The notes: a model not told the origin generated them from the sequence alone. Counted from the stretch's first letter, positions 22,276 through 35,410 are shown. The stretch: 64,000 bases of DNA from Isoetes taiwanensis (GCA_021234155.1 JAJEKV010000020.1:9196402-9260401); one strand, 5' to 3'. Numbers and translations: made by a program.

Positions 22276-22587
22276 TTGCCCTCCATGGCGAGGTTGAAGT
22301 GGCAAATCATAGTTCAAAGTCATATTTTTGACAATCAATTCCAAAACCACCGACCCATCAAATCAATTGAGGCGTTGACGGCGACCCTTCCCACTTCGAC
22401 GCTTGTGATCCCTATTCTACACTCGATGAGTTGGTCGATTATCAAAAGTTATGAGAAAGAGTATATGATAGCATTTTCAATTCATGAATCTATCATGATT
22501 GCTGTTATGATAATTTATTTCCTTTCGTTTATTATTCTCTATATCCAATATTACAAAAAAATTCAAGAGGACCTGATCATTCAATGA
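22276..22587 (+). CDS. Hypothetical small ORF with one membrane segment
   Basis: A 103-codon ORF starts with ATG just after a GC-rich stretch (GGCGCCGCGG). Near its C-terminus a run of about 20 hydrophobic residues (IMIAVMIIYFLSFIILYIQ) is followed by basic residues, as in a single-pass membrane protein. It has no recognised relative and no splice evidence, and the hydrophobic run is encoded by T-rich DNA that could arise by chance. Confidence 0.18.
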   Translation: MPSMARLKWQIIVQSHIFDNQFQNHRPIKSIEALTATLPTSTLVIPILHSMSWSIIKSYEKEYMIAFSIHESIMIAVMIIYFLSFIILYIQYYKKIQEDLIIQ

Positions 22588-22843
22588 TGTCAAACATAAC
22601 CATTAAGGCACTTAATATTATGTTCCTTCGATGAATAACCACGACATTGATGCTTGATGGTATCGTTCTTTCAACTTAAGTTTTAATTTGGGCCAGTTCT
22701 AGAACTACTAGGCGAACCAAATCAACACAATCATAAAGCCATGCAAATCCCATTTTGCTACTTACATATGTCACAACTTCTATCTTTCTGCTTCCTAACA
22801 AAATAGTTGCGAAAGCCCGGGAAAGTTACTAGTTTCCTTTAAT

Positions 22844-23013
22844 AATTGCAATATAGGCACTAGGGACAATAGTTATGTGGCACGAGTCCAACATGGGACC
22901 TATGCATCTCCAAACAAAAGACACCACCCATTTTTAACAATTCCCTAATTAATTGCAATATAGGCACTACTATGGACAATAGTTTCTTGACATAGTCCAT
23001 CACAAGACCTATA
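22844..23013 (+). repeat. Paired 60-bp direct repeats, spacing 107 bp
   Basis: AATTGCAATATAGGCACTA followed by GGACAATAGTT and later ...GACCTAT appears at 22844 and 22951. The intervening sequence is not duplicated in full, so this is either an eroded tandem duplication or flanking repeats. Confidence 0.6.
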
Positions 23014-23049
23014 AAGGAAGGTCCATCTTCGTCAATATATATGGACATA

Positions 23050-25340
23050 AATTAACATTGTATTTGTACATAAATGACCTGAAAATATCCTGTGCAGCAT
23101 CCTCATTTACACCTTGCTAAGCAAAACACATCTCACTTTGTTGTTGAGTCTTAAGTTTTTCAAAAAGCACAAGATTGATGCCTTTTAGATCATAGAGACC
23201 AGTCTAAGACAAGACTTGCATGAATCCAAAGACATGGTTAGAGTATTGAAAAAGACTTTGATAATCGAAATGGGAAAATAAAAAGGCGTGGGGATAGGAG
23301 GGTCGGGTCAGAAAGAGGCTGATCCATCTTCATCGGGGAAGAAGGATGACATTGAAAAGAAAGGGCTATCTAATGCAATGGATATTTCTAAGTGAATGCC
23401 ATGCGGTTTCACATATAAGGTAACTAGCATCTGTCCTATTCTCATCCTTTGTAAAAATGATTTATAACCCACATGTGTTAGCTAGTGCAATATTTATGCA
23501 GACCAAATAAATGTTCAAGCTACAAAATTTCCAAAGATGCCTAGTTATGTGTTGACAAGAACATCTGACATAGAAGCCCAAGTAATAATAACATTTAATC
23601 ATTAGTTTTCTTGGTCAAATCCACTACTAGCAAAAATTACATGCCGGTTATGTTGTTGATTATTTTTGAGCTCTTTGGAAACTAGCAAAAGAATACTCCT
23701 CATACGTGCACCTTGTGATCTTGCATAATGTTGCATCTGTCCTCTTGCAAATGCAATATGTGGTTTTGTGATTTAAACTGACCTCATGTCATTCTAACTA
23801 AATCATAAGGGATAGCTCTTGCTTAAGTCGCCATATGAAAGCTCTTATATATGTTTTGCATGTGCATTGCATTTTGTTGCCACTTTTAGTAACAATGTAG
23901 CTTCAAGTTGTGATCTCAACTCATCTGACCTTTTTCACATATAGAATACAATTACAAATTTTTATCTACGTTTTGAATTAGAGACTAAAATCTGCCCAAG
24001 ACCTAGCTATTTGTTAATTCTAACATGCTATAATGAGATGCGTTTGAGTTTGTACCTGTTGGTTTGAGCTTCAAAGGTAGACACATATAGACCTAAGAGA
24101 CCATGTGGATTAATATCGGGCGGAGTCAAGATGCAAGCAAGATCAAGCCTTAAAGCCCAGCGGCAATATTTGGTACATCTATACGGCGATGGCGACGATC
24201 TCCTGAATATCCGGATAATAACGCCATCCGAAAGAGTGCTGGATATGCTAAATTTCAAATTGAAGCTATTGTGCTAAAAACAAGTTATTGTAGGCACTCA
24301 CATTAAGTCGTCACAATCGAAGCTTAACATTCATTTGATGTTCGGTGAAGTTAGCAAAACAAGGCAAAGTCGAGAGTCTTCCATTGGTAGTGGCATTTTC
24401 CCCAACATTTGCCCCGCAACCTTATAAAGAGAATAAAGGAGAACAAAACAAAAGATCTGTCTTAGAAATCACTATTCATCGCCATGCCTAATACCTTGTC
24501 ACTGGTTTTGAGATTGATCTCTTCAGGTTCCCGTCAATCCTTGGACACACATGGCATCGACATTAGCCCTTAATTTAAATAACAGTAAGAAACAATCAAC
24601 AAAGGCTGAAATTAGCATAGGAATCAATGCTGGCAAACTATGTGAAGAATCTAGAAAGAAAATGCCACAATAAGCTCTAAATTTCTTTGGAAGAATTAAC
24701 ATGTTTAGATTATCATGGCTTAATTACAATGAACCCACCTTCTCAATAAAATGGCAATAAAAAGAATAATCAGCAACAACCTTTTTACAATCGCGACCCA
24801 TCATATACATCCAGAATCTTTGGATCACACGATCCCCTCATAAAAGCTGCATCTGTTGCACGGACCAAAGTGCAAAATAAGCATACAATATATGATCGAG
24901 GAAAAAAGTGAATTGTCGGGGGGAACTTGTTGGCGAGAATGTAAAGACGCCCTATGTAAGTTAGGAAGAACATTTGTGTTGATTGACCCTTCCTCTCTGG
25001 TCATCTTCAAAGCACAAACATCGCCAAAATTGTTAAAACACCAATGCACATGGCTTCACAACTTTCCACATCCCATTAAACATTTGAAGTTTATTCGTTA
25101 TTAAAAGCAACTTCCTGGTTTTCCACTTGTTTCATCATATTCCTTTTCTTCGTGGCCTTTCATCATGCTTGCTCTGCTTCTCGGGCTTTTCTTTGCCTTA
25201 GTTGAATGACCAAGATAGCCCATGTGATTTTGTATTTTACCACGGCATTCTCCTTTAGCTCGCCCGAGCTTCACATTATTTATGTAATGCAGGATATCTC
25301 TTAACTGCGTGGGATTTATCTTTACATTAGTTGACCTTTT
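23050..25340. other. Gene-free spacer with a few short open stretches
   Basis: A hydrophilic peptide (GQKEADPSSSGKKDDIEKKG) reads at about 23308-23393 on the plus strand and could be an isolated exon. Minus-strand ORFs at 24028-24258 and 24785-25049 are not recognised. Nothing else is supported. Confidence 0.25.
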
Positions 25341-25344
25341 TTAA

Positions 25345-26773
25345 CTAAAGATTACGGTGTTTGATCACTTGCGGATGAGATAAAATGCGCTCCTTGAGGA
25401 TGCTCTCTTTTACGGTTTTAACTTGCATCATTGCCAAAACAAGATGCTTTACCTCCCTCGATACAACACCAGGCCAATCTAAATGTGTAGCAATGTCGTC
25501 ACCGTTGCTAAGTCTTTTTCTCAACCTCTTCATTATCTAACTCACGAAAAAGGCAGAGCCGATTAGGGCTTCATATAAGATCACTCCCAACCCCAAATAT
25601 CTATCTCCTTAGAATACCTTCCACGAAGAACCTGCAGTTGCATAATATCTTGGGGTTCCCTCTTTGACTAAATTGAAACAAGGATCGAGAACAGTAAAGC
25701 AAGAAGGGTCAAAATCAGCCACTTTAACATCATAGGTTTTCACCAAAGTGATCAAGACATTCCGGGCTTGAGATCACGGTGGACAACTAATGGCATCGTC
25801 ACGCCATTCTAGTTAGTGAATGAGAAGCATTGCTTCTTTGTTAGAACGACCTTCCTTTCTCTCAATTGTATCATACAAGCTACGATACGCCGCAGTCCAT
25901 AATCAAATGCGAAACCATCATACATGATTGCCTCCTTAAGAACCGCGGCGCCATGGTGGCAGCTACCGCCGCGCATGACTTCACTTCAGGCCTCAAGTCC
26001 TCGAGCTGTCAACATTTCCATCGAGAATTTATTGCAGAAATGCTTTTGCAGATTTGAAGAAGGTCGAGGCACAGCCATATGCGCTGCTTGAAGAATGGGG
26101 CCTGGTGGCCAGAGTTCTGAGGCATCGGCCGGTTTGGCTGATCACCGAGCGCTATGCTAGGCATATCTTAGGCATATACACGGATATGCCCACATGCCCA
26201 CATAAACAGGGTTTGCCCCTAGGGGCAACCGCTCGATAGGGTTGACACTTAGAATGGCCAGCCTGTTTGATTTCCATAGGTTGGGCATCATTGCTCATCC
26301 TCCACTTCACATATTGCAAATCTTACAAAAGCCTCATTTCCATCGCGAGATATCTCCCCATTGCAACTTCCACCTCAAGCACAATGCGAACTAAGTCTCG
26401 ATACGCTTTAATGGGTGTCTAAGTTTCAAGAAATACCTTTCAAGTACACGGCCTCTTGGGTTTGGATTAATATCGCGTACGCAAAACTGTTTCTTTATTT
26501 ACGGAACTCTCCCCATTCTTCGCCAAGTAACACGTAATTCACCGTGGCTTGCAGCTGGGATATCTTTACATGATGTATACAAATCTTGCATATTTGTCCC
26601 CATAGCATCCATTCCTCCCACATCGACCTTACCAACCCTTCATCTTTGTCTCCTCTATTGCCAAATCGCGGCAAACTATCATTAGCCCTTTCAAATGGTA
26701 TCTTATAAAGAGATCGTAAAGCAGCTACACAAAACACGCGTAACCGGCAACATACCACATTAGATAATAGCAT
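25345..26773 (-). pseudogene. Protein kinase-like pseudogene
   Basis: On the minus strand, VVHRDLKPG (25788-25762) is the catalytic loop of a Ser/Thr or dual-specificity kinase. It is followed, after one frameshift, by VLITLVKTYDVKVADFDPS (activation-segment start, with DFD where DFG is expected), then KEGTPRYYA and GVILYEALIG, the APE-helix and F-helix region. A C-terminal piece (25533-25345) contains HLDWPGVVSREVKHLVLAMM, matching subdomains X-XI. Upstream pieces to 26773 read helical sequence (SLYKIPFERANDSLPRFG) interrupted by several stops. The loss of DFG and the multiple frame changes mean it is inactive as read. The subfamily cannot be assigned; a large seedless-plant kinase family is possible. 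Confidence 0.6.
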
Positions 26774-26899
26774 ATCATATGGAGTTTTGTGCTTTTGTAC
26801 CCAATTCCATTCATAAACTTTTTAGAACTTTCTCTACCTTTTCCGTAGCCAGCCTACCGCCAATCATTGGCGTCCCCTACTTTCGTTATCTGGTGCACT

Positions 26900-28500
26900 C
26901 ACCGTATACAACGGATCATCCATACCAGCTCCGTGCCAATGAGGCCCTCCCACGTAACCACTTTACTGGCGAAGTAGCGGGTTCCGGTGGGGAAGAGTGG
27001 AAGGGTCATTACCGTCTCCCTGCAGGCCTACCTGGCGAGGCGTAAACATACGTAATGCATTAGCACATACATCAACATCATATGACCATCCACGAAGGAT
27101 GGTCCTCCACCTCTGCATGAGCAAAGATGCGGCGCATCACATAGGGAATCCCCAGGCTGGAACCGGGGATGGGCCCGACAAGCTTGGATGCTCCGGTTAT
27201 TCTGAGGCAATTCATGGCAATGGTTGGGCTGGCGCAGAGGTATGGCCTAGGGTTGTCCACTTTCCATCAGCCCTCGTGCACATGCGAGTAGGTTGAAAAG
27301 TGTTGGGACGGCTGTAGCCGCCCGGATGCATAGCCAGGGGGCTGTATCACAGGTTATCCCGGTTCCAGATGGGCGGAGTAGGGATCTCTCCCTCGAAGAT
27401 CTACAATCTTGACTCAAGGTGACTAGAGACCCTTTGACTTGAACTCAATGGAAGGTCATATTCACCACCTCCCACGGTGTCGAGGAGCCCATGCCTTGCC
27501 CACCGCAGGTGGCAAGCCATTAGACCTAGTCCTGATGACCCCGGCGATCTTTACACACCCGGAGAGGTGGTTCAGAATCGAGAACATGAACCTCGCCATA
27601 AGCCGGTGCCCCTTCACCCACAACGGGTGTGGCTCTTGTGCACAAAGCATCCTACAGGTGTCTAGAGAGGCTACTCTGGGAGCATCAACTACAAACTTTT
27701 AGGTCTCTACCCTTCTTCCCAATACAAGGAATTCAATATGCAGATACATCATCCATATACATCCTGAGAAGAACTAAGAACAAGATCTAATCTATATCAT
27801 AGAGTTGGGTTCTTTAGTTAGAATCATATCTAGAGTTCTAGAGGCTGCTATGGGCAATCTAATAGGCTAAACCTCTTGCATTCAATGACTAAAACGGGTT
27901 TTAGATCATCTAATTAACCAAATACCGATCCTTGAGGGGCTCACTCTCCCCGAGCTGCGACCATCCCGGCGAAAACGCACCGATCTGAGAGAAACTATGT
28001 TGCAATTCTCCCACAGGGGGATGCGGTTTTAGTGTTGAGGGCCAAAACAACAGAAACCTAAAACCCTAAAATTAGGTTAGTTAGGGTTTCAACCCCTATA
28101 TATAGACAAGGGGGTGGCTAGGGTTTCCAATTATCCTTTTGGCGTAATGGGAGATGGTGGTAATGGGCCCTTGCCTTTAAGGCTAGGTGTAAATGTTACT
28201 TACATGGAAATGTGTGCACCCAAATGCTCATGGAAATGTGTGCACATTAATGAATATTATTACATTGGAAAATGTGCACATTAATTACTCTATGGGTATG
28301 GCCCACTTGGCATCAAGTAGCCACATGAAAATGTGTGCCCACATTAATGTGTACATTGGAGAAAATGTGCACATTAATATAATACACACTCTTAGCAAGT
28401 TGCCCCTAGGGGCTACCCATGGCTACTCGTTGGCATTACCGTCAATGCGAGGTGGCCGATGTCGCAGCGTGGCGATGGCCATTACAATATAGATCTGGGG
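26900..28500. mobile_element. LTR-like or non-coding retroelement block B
   Basis: GC-rich, gene-less DNA with the same style as block A at 12.5-13.6 kb. It shares TAGGTCTCTACCC..CTTCCCAATACAAG at about 27701, a nearby GGGTTCT-rich stretch, and a CTATATATAGAC TATA-like box (about 28096). At 28200-28380 the words GAAAATGTGCACATTAAT repeat at least five times at irregular spacing. No gag or pol is seen in the block. Confidence 0.35.
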
Positions 28501-28569
28501 GCGTATCTCTTCCCGTTACTGAACGTCTGCCCATTTAAACCTCGCCGACATGCTTAATCGCATGCGAGA

Positions 28570-28805
28570 CAAGCGTCTTATATAACCTCTTTTTCATGTT
28601 AAAATTTCAAATTTCAGCTTTACCACTTCTACGTTGCATGCTATATAAGGCTTTCAAGCCTGCATTCACTTTGTGTTCTACTGCCATATTCCAACTAGGG
28701 CTCTTATCAACTTCCACTCCCATATATTTATACGAGTTTACCAACTCTACTGACATGCCCTTATAATAGAATGGCAGATGTTCTGTCTTATTAGCTCCAA
28801 AAACA
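28570..28805 (-). pseudogene. LINE reverse transcriptase C-terminal fragment
   Basis: A continuous minus-strand frame reads GANKTEHLPFYYKGMSVELV, then NSYKYMGVEVDKSPSWN and HKVNAGLKALYSMQRR before a stop. This is the RT thumb region of RTE/Jockey-style non-LTR elements (K.TE...YKG..LE.V..YKYLG pattern). The palm motifs upstream are absent. A frameshifted remainder reads KKRLYKTLVSHAIKHV. Confidence 0.65.
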
Positions 28806-28950
28806 GATGTATTATTCCGTCTTTAGAGACCATCAGATCTATGAAACGTCAAGAAAAACACTTCCAAAATAAAAAACATTTTCATGTGATGAGCCCTCAA
28901 AAATTAGAGGTTCCTCATCATGCTCACTCTCTTCTCCATCACTAATTACA

Positions 28951-29160
28951 CCTTTAGATATTTTTATATTTGCTTCTCTCAATTGTAACACATATCAAAA
29001 AGCTTGCAATGCGGGTTGTTGGAAGGTGGAAAAAGGATATAAGATCAGTGACTTGGATGCCAAATCTATCCCTCAAAGCTTGGTATGCAAGACACCTAGA
29101 AATTACATGCTCCTCATCCTCAACCTCATTTGCTCCACATTACTTTCGACCATACTGCTT
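28951..29160 (-). pseudogene. LINE C-terminal tail fragment
   Basis: The minus strand reads EDEEHVISRCLAYQALRDRF and then HLPTTRIASFLICVTIERSK to a stop. The pattern E.E.H....C..Y..LR is the His/Cys tail found after the RT in many LINEs. It lies upstream of the RT fragment at 28570-28805 on the same strand, the reverse of normal order, so it belongs to another copy or a rearranged one. Confidence 0.5.
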
Positions 29161-29879
29161 TGTATTCATATGTGATTTTCATCCATATCCTACCTCCACA
29201 TTCAAGTGATGTGGCGGCTCAACCTCGATACGCAAATGGCATGCCTTTTCTTGACCGATATGTTGGCTCAAATGGCATCTCTGGCATTAGAGTTCATGTA
29301 CGTAATCGCGACATTTTGTGCTGGTCTAGACCATATATGGTGCATAGCGAGTCTTCACCACCATTCACGATCTTATCCTTGTTAGACCTAGCCATCAGTG
29401 TTTAACCCCATTTTCTTAGCGGAGGAATGCTCAGTTTTTAGGTATCTAGCTATGGAGATGGGGATTTTAAGAATATTATTGCATTGCATAGACTTGACAT
29501 TTTTGATCTTGGATCAATGGTTTTTGAAAACTTTCTTGTGAGGCTCGGTCAGCTATAATACTGGCGGAAACCGCGGTCTTTGGATGATAGAAACGTTGTA
29601 TGTGAAATTTCAGTGGAAAAGGAATTGTTATCTAATTTGTATTGGTATTGATAAAGAACAACAAGAACAATTTCTTTTTTTTGTGAAGAGGATTTTAGTA
29701 AAAGTGATTTAGTGAGGGGCGGAGAGGGTACAATTGAAGGAGCATAGTTTATACTGATGAATTGAGAAGTATATAAGCCAACTCCATGTCGTGACAAAGG
29801 GGGTCCAGATGATAGGTATTTTGGCTCCAAGAGTGCATTAAGATTCACTTTTGTTTTCAGATTTTAGGAGGCGGAATCA

Positions 29880-30490
29880 CGGGGTCTAGTTCATGTCATC
29901 AGAAGGTTTGATTTCATTTATTGATCTAGAAGGTAATCCAATTTCATTTTTCAAATTGAAGGGAGAATTTCATTTTTCCAATTTCAAGAACATCAAGAAG
30001 AGGTAGAGATGGTGGTAGTACCATCCATGGTGTGGGGTTTTCAAACAATGGGGATTCTAAACTTTGATGATCTGGTAGATTGAGATCCTTTGAAGCATAT
30101 TGTGAAGTTTGAGAGGTATTGCCAGCAATGTAAATTACCGGCTGGTGATTTTTTGCTTTGATTTCAACGTTCCTTGCAAGATTCAGTGGAGGAATGGGCA
30201 AAACGTATCAGGAATTAAAGCAAGCATTCATTGCTAATTATCAAGAAGTCCATGGTAAGTATAAGACTAGGAAAGAGGACCAATTTACTCAAAAGGAGGA
30301 TGAATCAATAAGGAAGTATAATCAACGATATATTGCGGTTCTCAAAGCCATAATCATTGGAAGATTGCAAGGAGTGATGAAATGGATATCCAATGGTATG
30401 TGAAGGGGCTGAAGCGGGCTATTGATAAGGTGAAGGCTAAACAACCTACAACATTGTTAGATGCACAAAAGTTTGCTCTCAAGGGCTAGT
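29880..30490 (+). pseudogene. Ty3-type retrotransposon gag fragment
   Basis: Three frames together read DPLKHIVKFERYCQQCKLPA, FQRSLQDSVEEW, then YQELKQAFIANYQEVHGKYK, EDESIRKYNQRYIAV and WYVKGLKRAIDKVKAKQPTT. This matches the Retrotrans_gag (capsid) pattern of plant Ty3/gypsy-like elements, in which W..L and Y.ELK.AF..NY are conserved. Two frameshifts and one stop interrupt it. No zinc knuckle, protease or polymerase follows, and no LTRs were found. Confidence 0.6.
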
Positions 30491-30858
30491 CATCCATCCT
30501 CTTTGGATGATCAATGATATACAAATGTTTTCTTGAAGTAGCATTTATCTACAAGATACTAAGAATCCATTCTCCCTTTATTTTCTTAGAGCCAAAATAT
30601 AAGAATTATAGATTTTGTGCAGGTGTGAGTCTTTTGACTGTTTGCGAACCTATTGGAGGGGTCTAGAATTCACATTTGTAGAGGAACTGAAGAGAAGTAA
30701 GTTTGTTCTCCAGAGTAAGAACAAATATTCCTATTATGGTCTATAAATCATAATATGGTGTGTATTACTTTATCTTACTTTACTTTATTGATCACATCAT
30801 TTGAGACCCACAAGGCCTATAAACATTGACGCTTCTAATCGCCAAAATTAAAAACACC

Positions 30859-31300
30859 CTATTTTTGTAAGTTCTCCATGTATTCGTAGAGCTTGATTAC
30901 TTCCGTCCTTTCCTTGTATACCTGCTTGACATATGCATTGAGTGCTCGTGGAACAATGCATAGTAACTCTTGCAAGTTCTTACAAGAAATACCAAACTTC
31001 TGCCTAATATGGTCATAAAATGGACATTCTAAAAATGTATGAAACTCGGGCTGACCTCTACAAGTGCGCCTAAACAACAAGGATATAACGACGATTATGT
31101 GATATTTTGCCATCTACCCACTTCACGTTTAGCAAGATGATGTGTGAGGACAATTTTAGCTGGTGGAAATCAACGGTTTCACGCCCCGCCCAGACGGATT
31201 CTGGTACGATCACATAATATTCTCCCCAATGTATTTCTCCACTTATTGACATAAAGAAAAGCATTTCCTCGTATCAGGCCCATCCGCCAAATTTTGCATA
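30859..31300 (-). pseudogene. Second LINE C-terminal tail, more complete
   Basis: The minus strand first reads EIHWGEYYVIVPESVWAGRE in one frame, then CRGQPEFHTFLECPFYDHIR and KNLQELLCIVPRALNAYVKQ in another. The C...PE.HTFLECP.Y..IR motif is a LINE tail zinc-binding pattern and resembles the fragment at 28951-29160. No poly-A is visible to the left. Confidence 0.5.
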
Positions 31301-31309
31301 ATGCCTCAC

Positions 31310-33180
31310 TATCCCATTGTTTGGCCCATTTCAAGACATGTGAATGCCAGCCATTTCCTTTTCATTTGCTTGTGTGACATTTTAGCTTACTGATTATGGT
31401 AAGAAGCGGTCTTAGTCTAAATGATTACCACGATGAAATAATGCAATGATTAATGTTGTTTTCTAGCTTCATGATGAATAAATGTTGTGGTTAAACCTTA
31501 TCCAATTAGGGAAAGTATAAAATCGCATGCTAAAATAATAGTACCAACAATAAATGGCCACAACTGTGTAGAAAAAGAATTTAGCTAAACTAGGGTCTCC
31601 GACATATTCTTCTGACTATATGCAATCTAAGATGGATTTGTTAGTTAACCCTTTTCCATAGAACGGGAACAAAGAAATGGCACCTTGGTTACTTCACCTC
31701 CTTGAACTACCTCCTTGAATTTTTTCATGTGTGTAGGATGGGACAATGGCGACTTCTTGGATGCGGTATGATTCTAGATGTTTAGAAGATAAGACAAGTT
31801 ACATTGCTTCTGATTTTCTAAAAGCTTAAGAGCAACTGTGATGAATGAAGTCTCATGAGTCTCATAGCTCATGCTTTTTATGCCTGCACGGCAGATTAAT
31901 CGTAGTGGAATATCAACAAACTCGGGCATTATAAGCGGAGAGCGTTGTTCTGAGCATTCTAACCTAGTCATACGGCCCATCTCGGATGCATATTTTAAGA
32001 TATATTTGAAGATGCACTAATAAGCGTGTGTGCTTGACGTTGACATATCATAATGAATTTGTATGGGCCTTCATGAAATTGATCTACTAAAAGGTTCTAC
32101 CTTTCTATCCTATATGATTCTAGGATTCACCACTAAAATTTAATAGATATATAGCATGAGAGAGGCGGCTCTCCGGCTGATCCATCAATCACGTACATCC
32201 TCAAATCCAAATAACATGCGGATATTATATGTGCATGCACATAAAGATAGAATTCGATTACGTGAGTGGATTATAAATGGACGCACTAAATAAAATTTCT
32301 TTGATCAAAGACAAAGAAAAGACATGGACAACTCACATCACATCTCCTTCATGTAGATTTCTCGATGAATTTCTGCACACAATAATAACATAGATACCAC
32401 AATCACGGTTGTTGATAACGTTGTGTGGAGCTTCCATCAAGATTCGAGGTGCATTATGCAAAGTGATGCCTAGATGCCTCCACCTCTTATTTATCGCCAA
32501 AACACGCAATTCAAGGCATTAGAAGATAGGCTATGAATGAATAGTTACCAGATTTTGCACTCCACGAAGTATTGAACCAGCGTGTTGAACATGGAGGGAT
32601 CAAAGGAGTCGAAGTGCAATATGCAAAGGGGCAAGGCTTCTTCAATTTCGGCATGCCAAAGGATCAATACCACCAAAATGGAGCAGGCTCGATTAGCCCT
32701 TTGCCATAGGACAATGCCATCAATTCAAACCAGAACTAAAAAGGCAATAAAATCCACTTCCCAAAATTGAATTTTTGGTAGTAGGTATGTAGTAGAGCTG
32801 TGCATCTCTTGGATTTTCCACCACACTGACCTTACCAAAGGGATCAATTAGCTTGGCCAATGAACTACTGCGTAGGCACCCGCAGAGGCCCTGGTTTGTG
32901 CCATTTAGAAGCAATTGCAGCGTGAGGTGGATGAAGACATGATAGCGTTTTTGGTGAGAATTGGTAATGCAAGAACCACGTAAGGAAGCTCAACAGCATA
33001 CCATGCAAAATAAAACAAAGACAACACACATCTGATGAAATGGGCTCCTAAATTGGCGCTCGATCTCTGAGATCTTCAATCACAGGGTCACGGAATGAGT
33101 AGAATTTTTAGGTGCCTCTGTCTACGAGGATGTGGAATTCAACATGAGGATAATTTGCTGCCCACCTTCAGCGGAGAGGA
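31310..33180. other. Gene-free spacer
   Basis: No gene is supported. ORFs of 60-68 codons on both strands look random. There are no clear repeats longer than about 20 bp. Confidence 0.35.
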
Positions 33181-34807
33181 CTTTTGAACCACAGTTGGAT
33201 AATCCGGAGAAAATCTAAGCTGCCAAGCTCCTTTCTAATCCCTGCATTACGCGCAATTTTAGAGATTCAAAGAAGTGGGGAGTCGGCATATACAAATACA
33301 CAATTTTATCTTTGCTTTCGAGTCGGAGGAATGAATTCATCTGCATTTTCAGGCTCCTCCTCCTCCTGCGATTCTTCATGCACAATATATGGTTTGGGCC
33401 ATCGGATGCGCATCCCTCGGAGCTGCACAAAGTCGCTTCCTTAGGGTCACTGTAGACTTAGGCTATTGAATTTGGGGTTTGGGAGGAGGTGAATTAAAAT
33501 CAAAGCGTATCTTGTGACTTCAAACTCAGCACTCACATCGTCTTCGTCAGATGGCATTCATAGCTCAAATCACCCAAACAAATCCTTCTCATCCAAATTG
33601 CCATGCTTGCCCCTAATCCTTTCCTTGATTTCCCTTATCTGCTCTGCATTTCTAGTTAAGTGGCCTCCCTTTCTCCGCACCGAGGTTTATAAGCTTCGGC
33701 TCGGGCGTGTCATCAAAAGTAGATTTGCTCATCTGCTATCGCTCTGTGCGCCCCTTGCCCTCTGAAGTTTTTAAGAGTCTCAGTTGGCTAAATTTGATCG
33801 GGGGTCAAGAGATCTCTCCATATCTTCCCGTAATCTCTAACCCTCACCTCATTGCTTGTTCTTGATCGCGACCCCTCGAGAGGAATATCTGGAAGCACAG
33901 CCAATTTTGCCATAATTGATGCACCACGAACCTATGATTCTCGAGTTCGATCTTCCTGTTGTAGGATTCTTTGCGATCACCGACACAGCAACGCCATTTC
34001 GGTGACACGATCATACATAGTCCCTTCAAAATTTCTTGATGAGTGAGTTCTGCTTGGATTAGCGTTAAAACATTCAATATTACTTTTCGGGCCTCATCCC
34101 CTCATGCATTTTAGCATTCTTTAAGATCATCTGCTTTTTCGTGGCATTGGCCATCAGCGAAAACCTAAGTCAGCGTGAGGGTATTCTTAATGGTGGGCGC
34201 CCTTAGCTCTTATACGCCCATGTAATCTCTTCTTGTTAGGGATTGAACCTCTTGAGTGATTCAATAAAATTAATATCTTTGACTGATCGGGCAATGGCCA
34301 GAAACCGAGTTTCCTTCCATTTCCCCATTCCGGTTCGTTAATGGAAGTATTTAGGCTGATTTCAAGTTAATCGACTCCTCCACCCATGCGTAAAATAACA
34401 TAACCCCGGTTAGAATAAGACTAAAATATGGAGCTTTAATAGCGGATCATCCCATGGCGTACCTTTAAATACTTCGGTCTATGGCGGAATAGCAGCCCTC
34501 TGGATTGACAATCGGGCCCTTTCAATTAGTTCGAGTCGGAAGGGCAATCGTTCTTTAAGCACATAGTTCCGGACATAGCCATCGCACCAGCGTGCTCCCT
34601 TCCTCGGGAATCCCCACGCTGCGTGGCGACTTCGCAATTGGGGCCGTCACGAATGGCCGGCGGTTTCAGCTCGGTTACACCATTAGTGGATGGCGTCACG
34701 ACGACACAGGCGTCGGGCGTGGAATTCAAACCAATGCTCGATTGAACCAGTGATGGGCCGGCCCCAGAGCTTTCATCAAAGCTGATGCGTCGAGGAGGAG
34801 TTTTCAC
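33180..34807 (-). other. Possible minus-strand gene fragments, unrecognised
   Basis: Several minus-strand pieces look coding but do not join cleanly: an N-terminal-like piece at 34807 (MKTPPRRISFDESSGAGPSL, Ser/Pro-rich), an 77-codon ORF at 34077-33844, a basic helical piece near 33650 (RNAEQIREIKERIRGKHGNL) and an acidic one near 33400 (VHEESQEEEEPENADEFIPP). The GC-rich DNA to the right could be its upstream region. Splice sites were not resolved, and no domain is known. Confidence 0.25.
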
Positions 34808-34876
34808 GAGAAAAGGACTTTTCGAGGATCAGGAGGTCGGAATAAGCTGGTATAGCGGGCATCCGATGCTCGACCA

Positions 34877-35410
34877 TCGATGGCGATCCGGATCCTTCGC
34901 ATTCGGTGATCGATAATCAGGGGGTATCGGTGATGTGGAGGAGGATTCACCGCGGCCGATGTCGAGCGCGGTTATCGGCAGTCCTTCCGGGATCGAACGA
35001 CATCTTCGAGGTCCCGTTAATGCGACCCGGCGTCGACCATGGTGGTGATCGAGGCGGGGATCGGTGCGTATATCCAGTGGCGATGCTCGATACTTAGCGA
35101 TGGCGATCGGAGGATCCCGCTAGCGGAAGTCGCATTAGGTGATCGAGGATGTAATCGCGGAGAATCGGTGTCGGAGGAGAAGGGGATTCACCGCGGTGAT
35201 ATCGAGCGGTTATCGGCCGAGTCCTTCCGGGATCGGGGCGGCATCTTCGGTCCCCAATGTCGGCGGCGTCGGCCATGGTAGTGATCGGTAGGATCGGTAA
35301 AGCGATATGTCGGGTAGCCAATATACGATACCGATGGCGATCCGGAGGAGGGATCACACCAGTGTCGAGTCGCGGTTATGCGGCGGGCATGAAGGGATCC
35401 GGGCGGGATC
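34877..35410 (+). repeat. GC-rich tandem repeat, about 220-240 bp, two full copies and a partial
   Basis: GATGGCGATCCGGA-type starts occur at about 34877, 35099 and 35333. Within each unit GATTCACCGCGG, GTCGAGCGCGGTTATCGG, TCCTTCCGGGATCG, GGCATCTTCG and CATGGTGGTGATCG follow in the same order; GATTCACCGCGG is at 34944 and 35185, 241 bp apart. The third copy is shortened. CpG density is far above the rest of the window. Confidence 0.75.
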
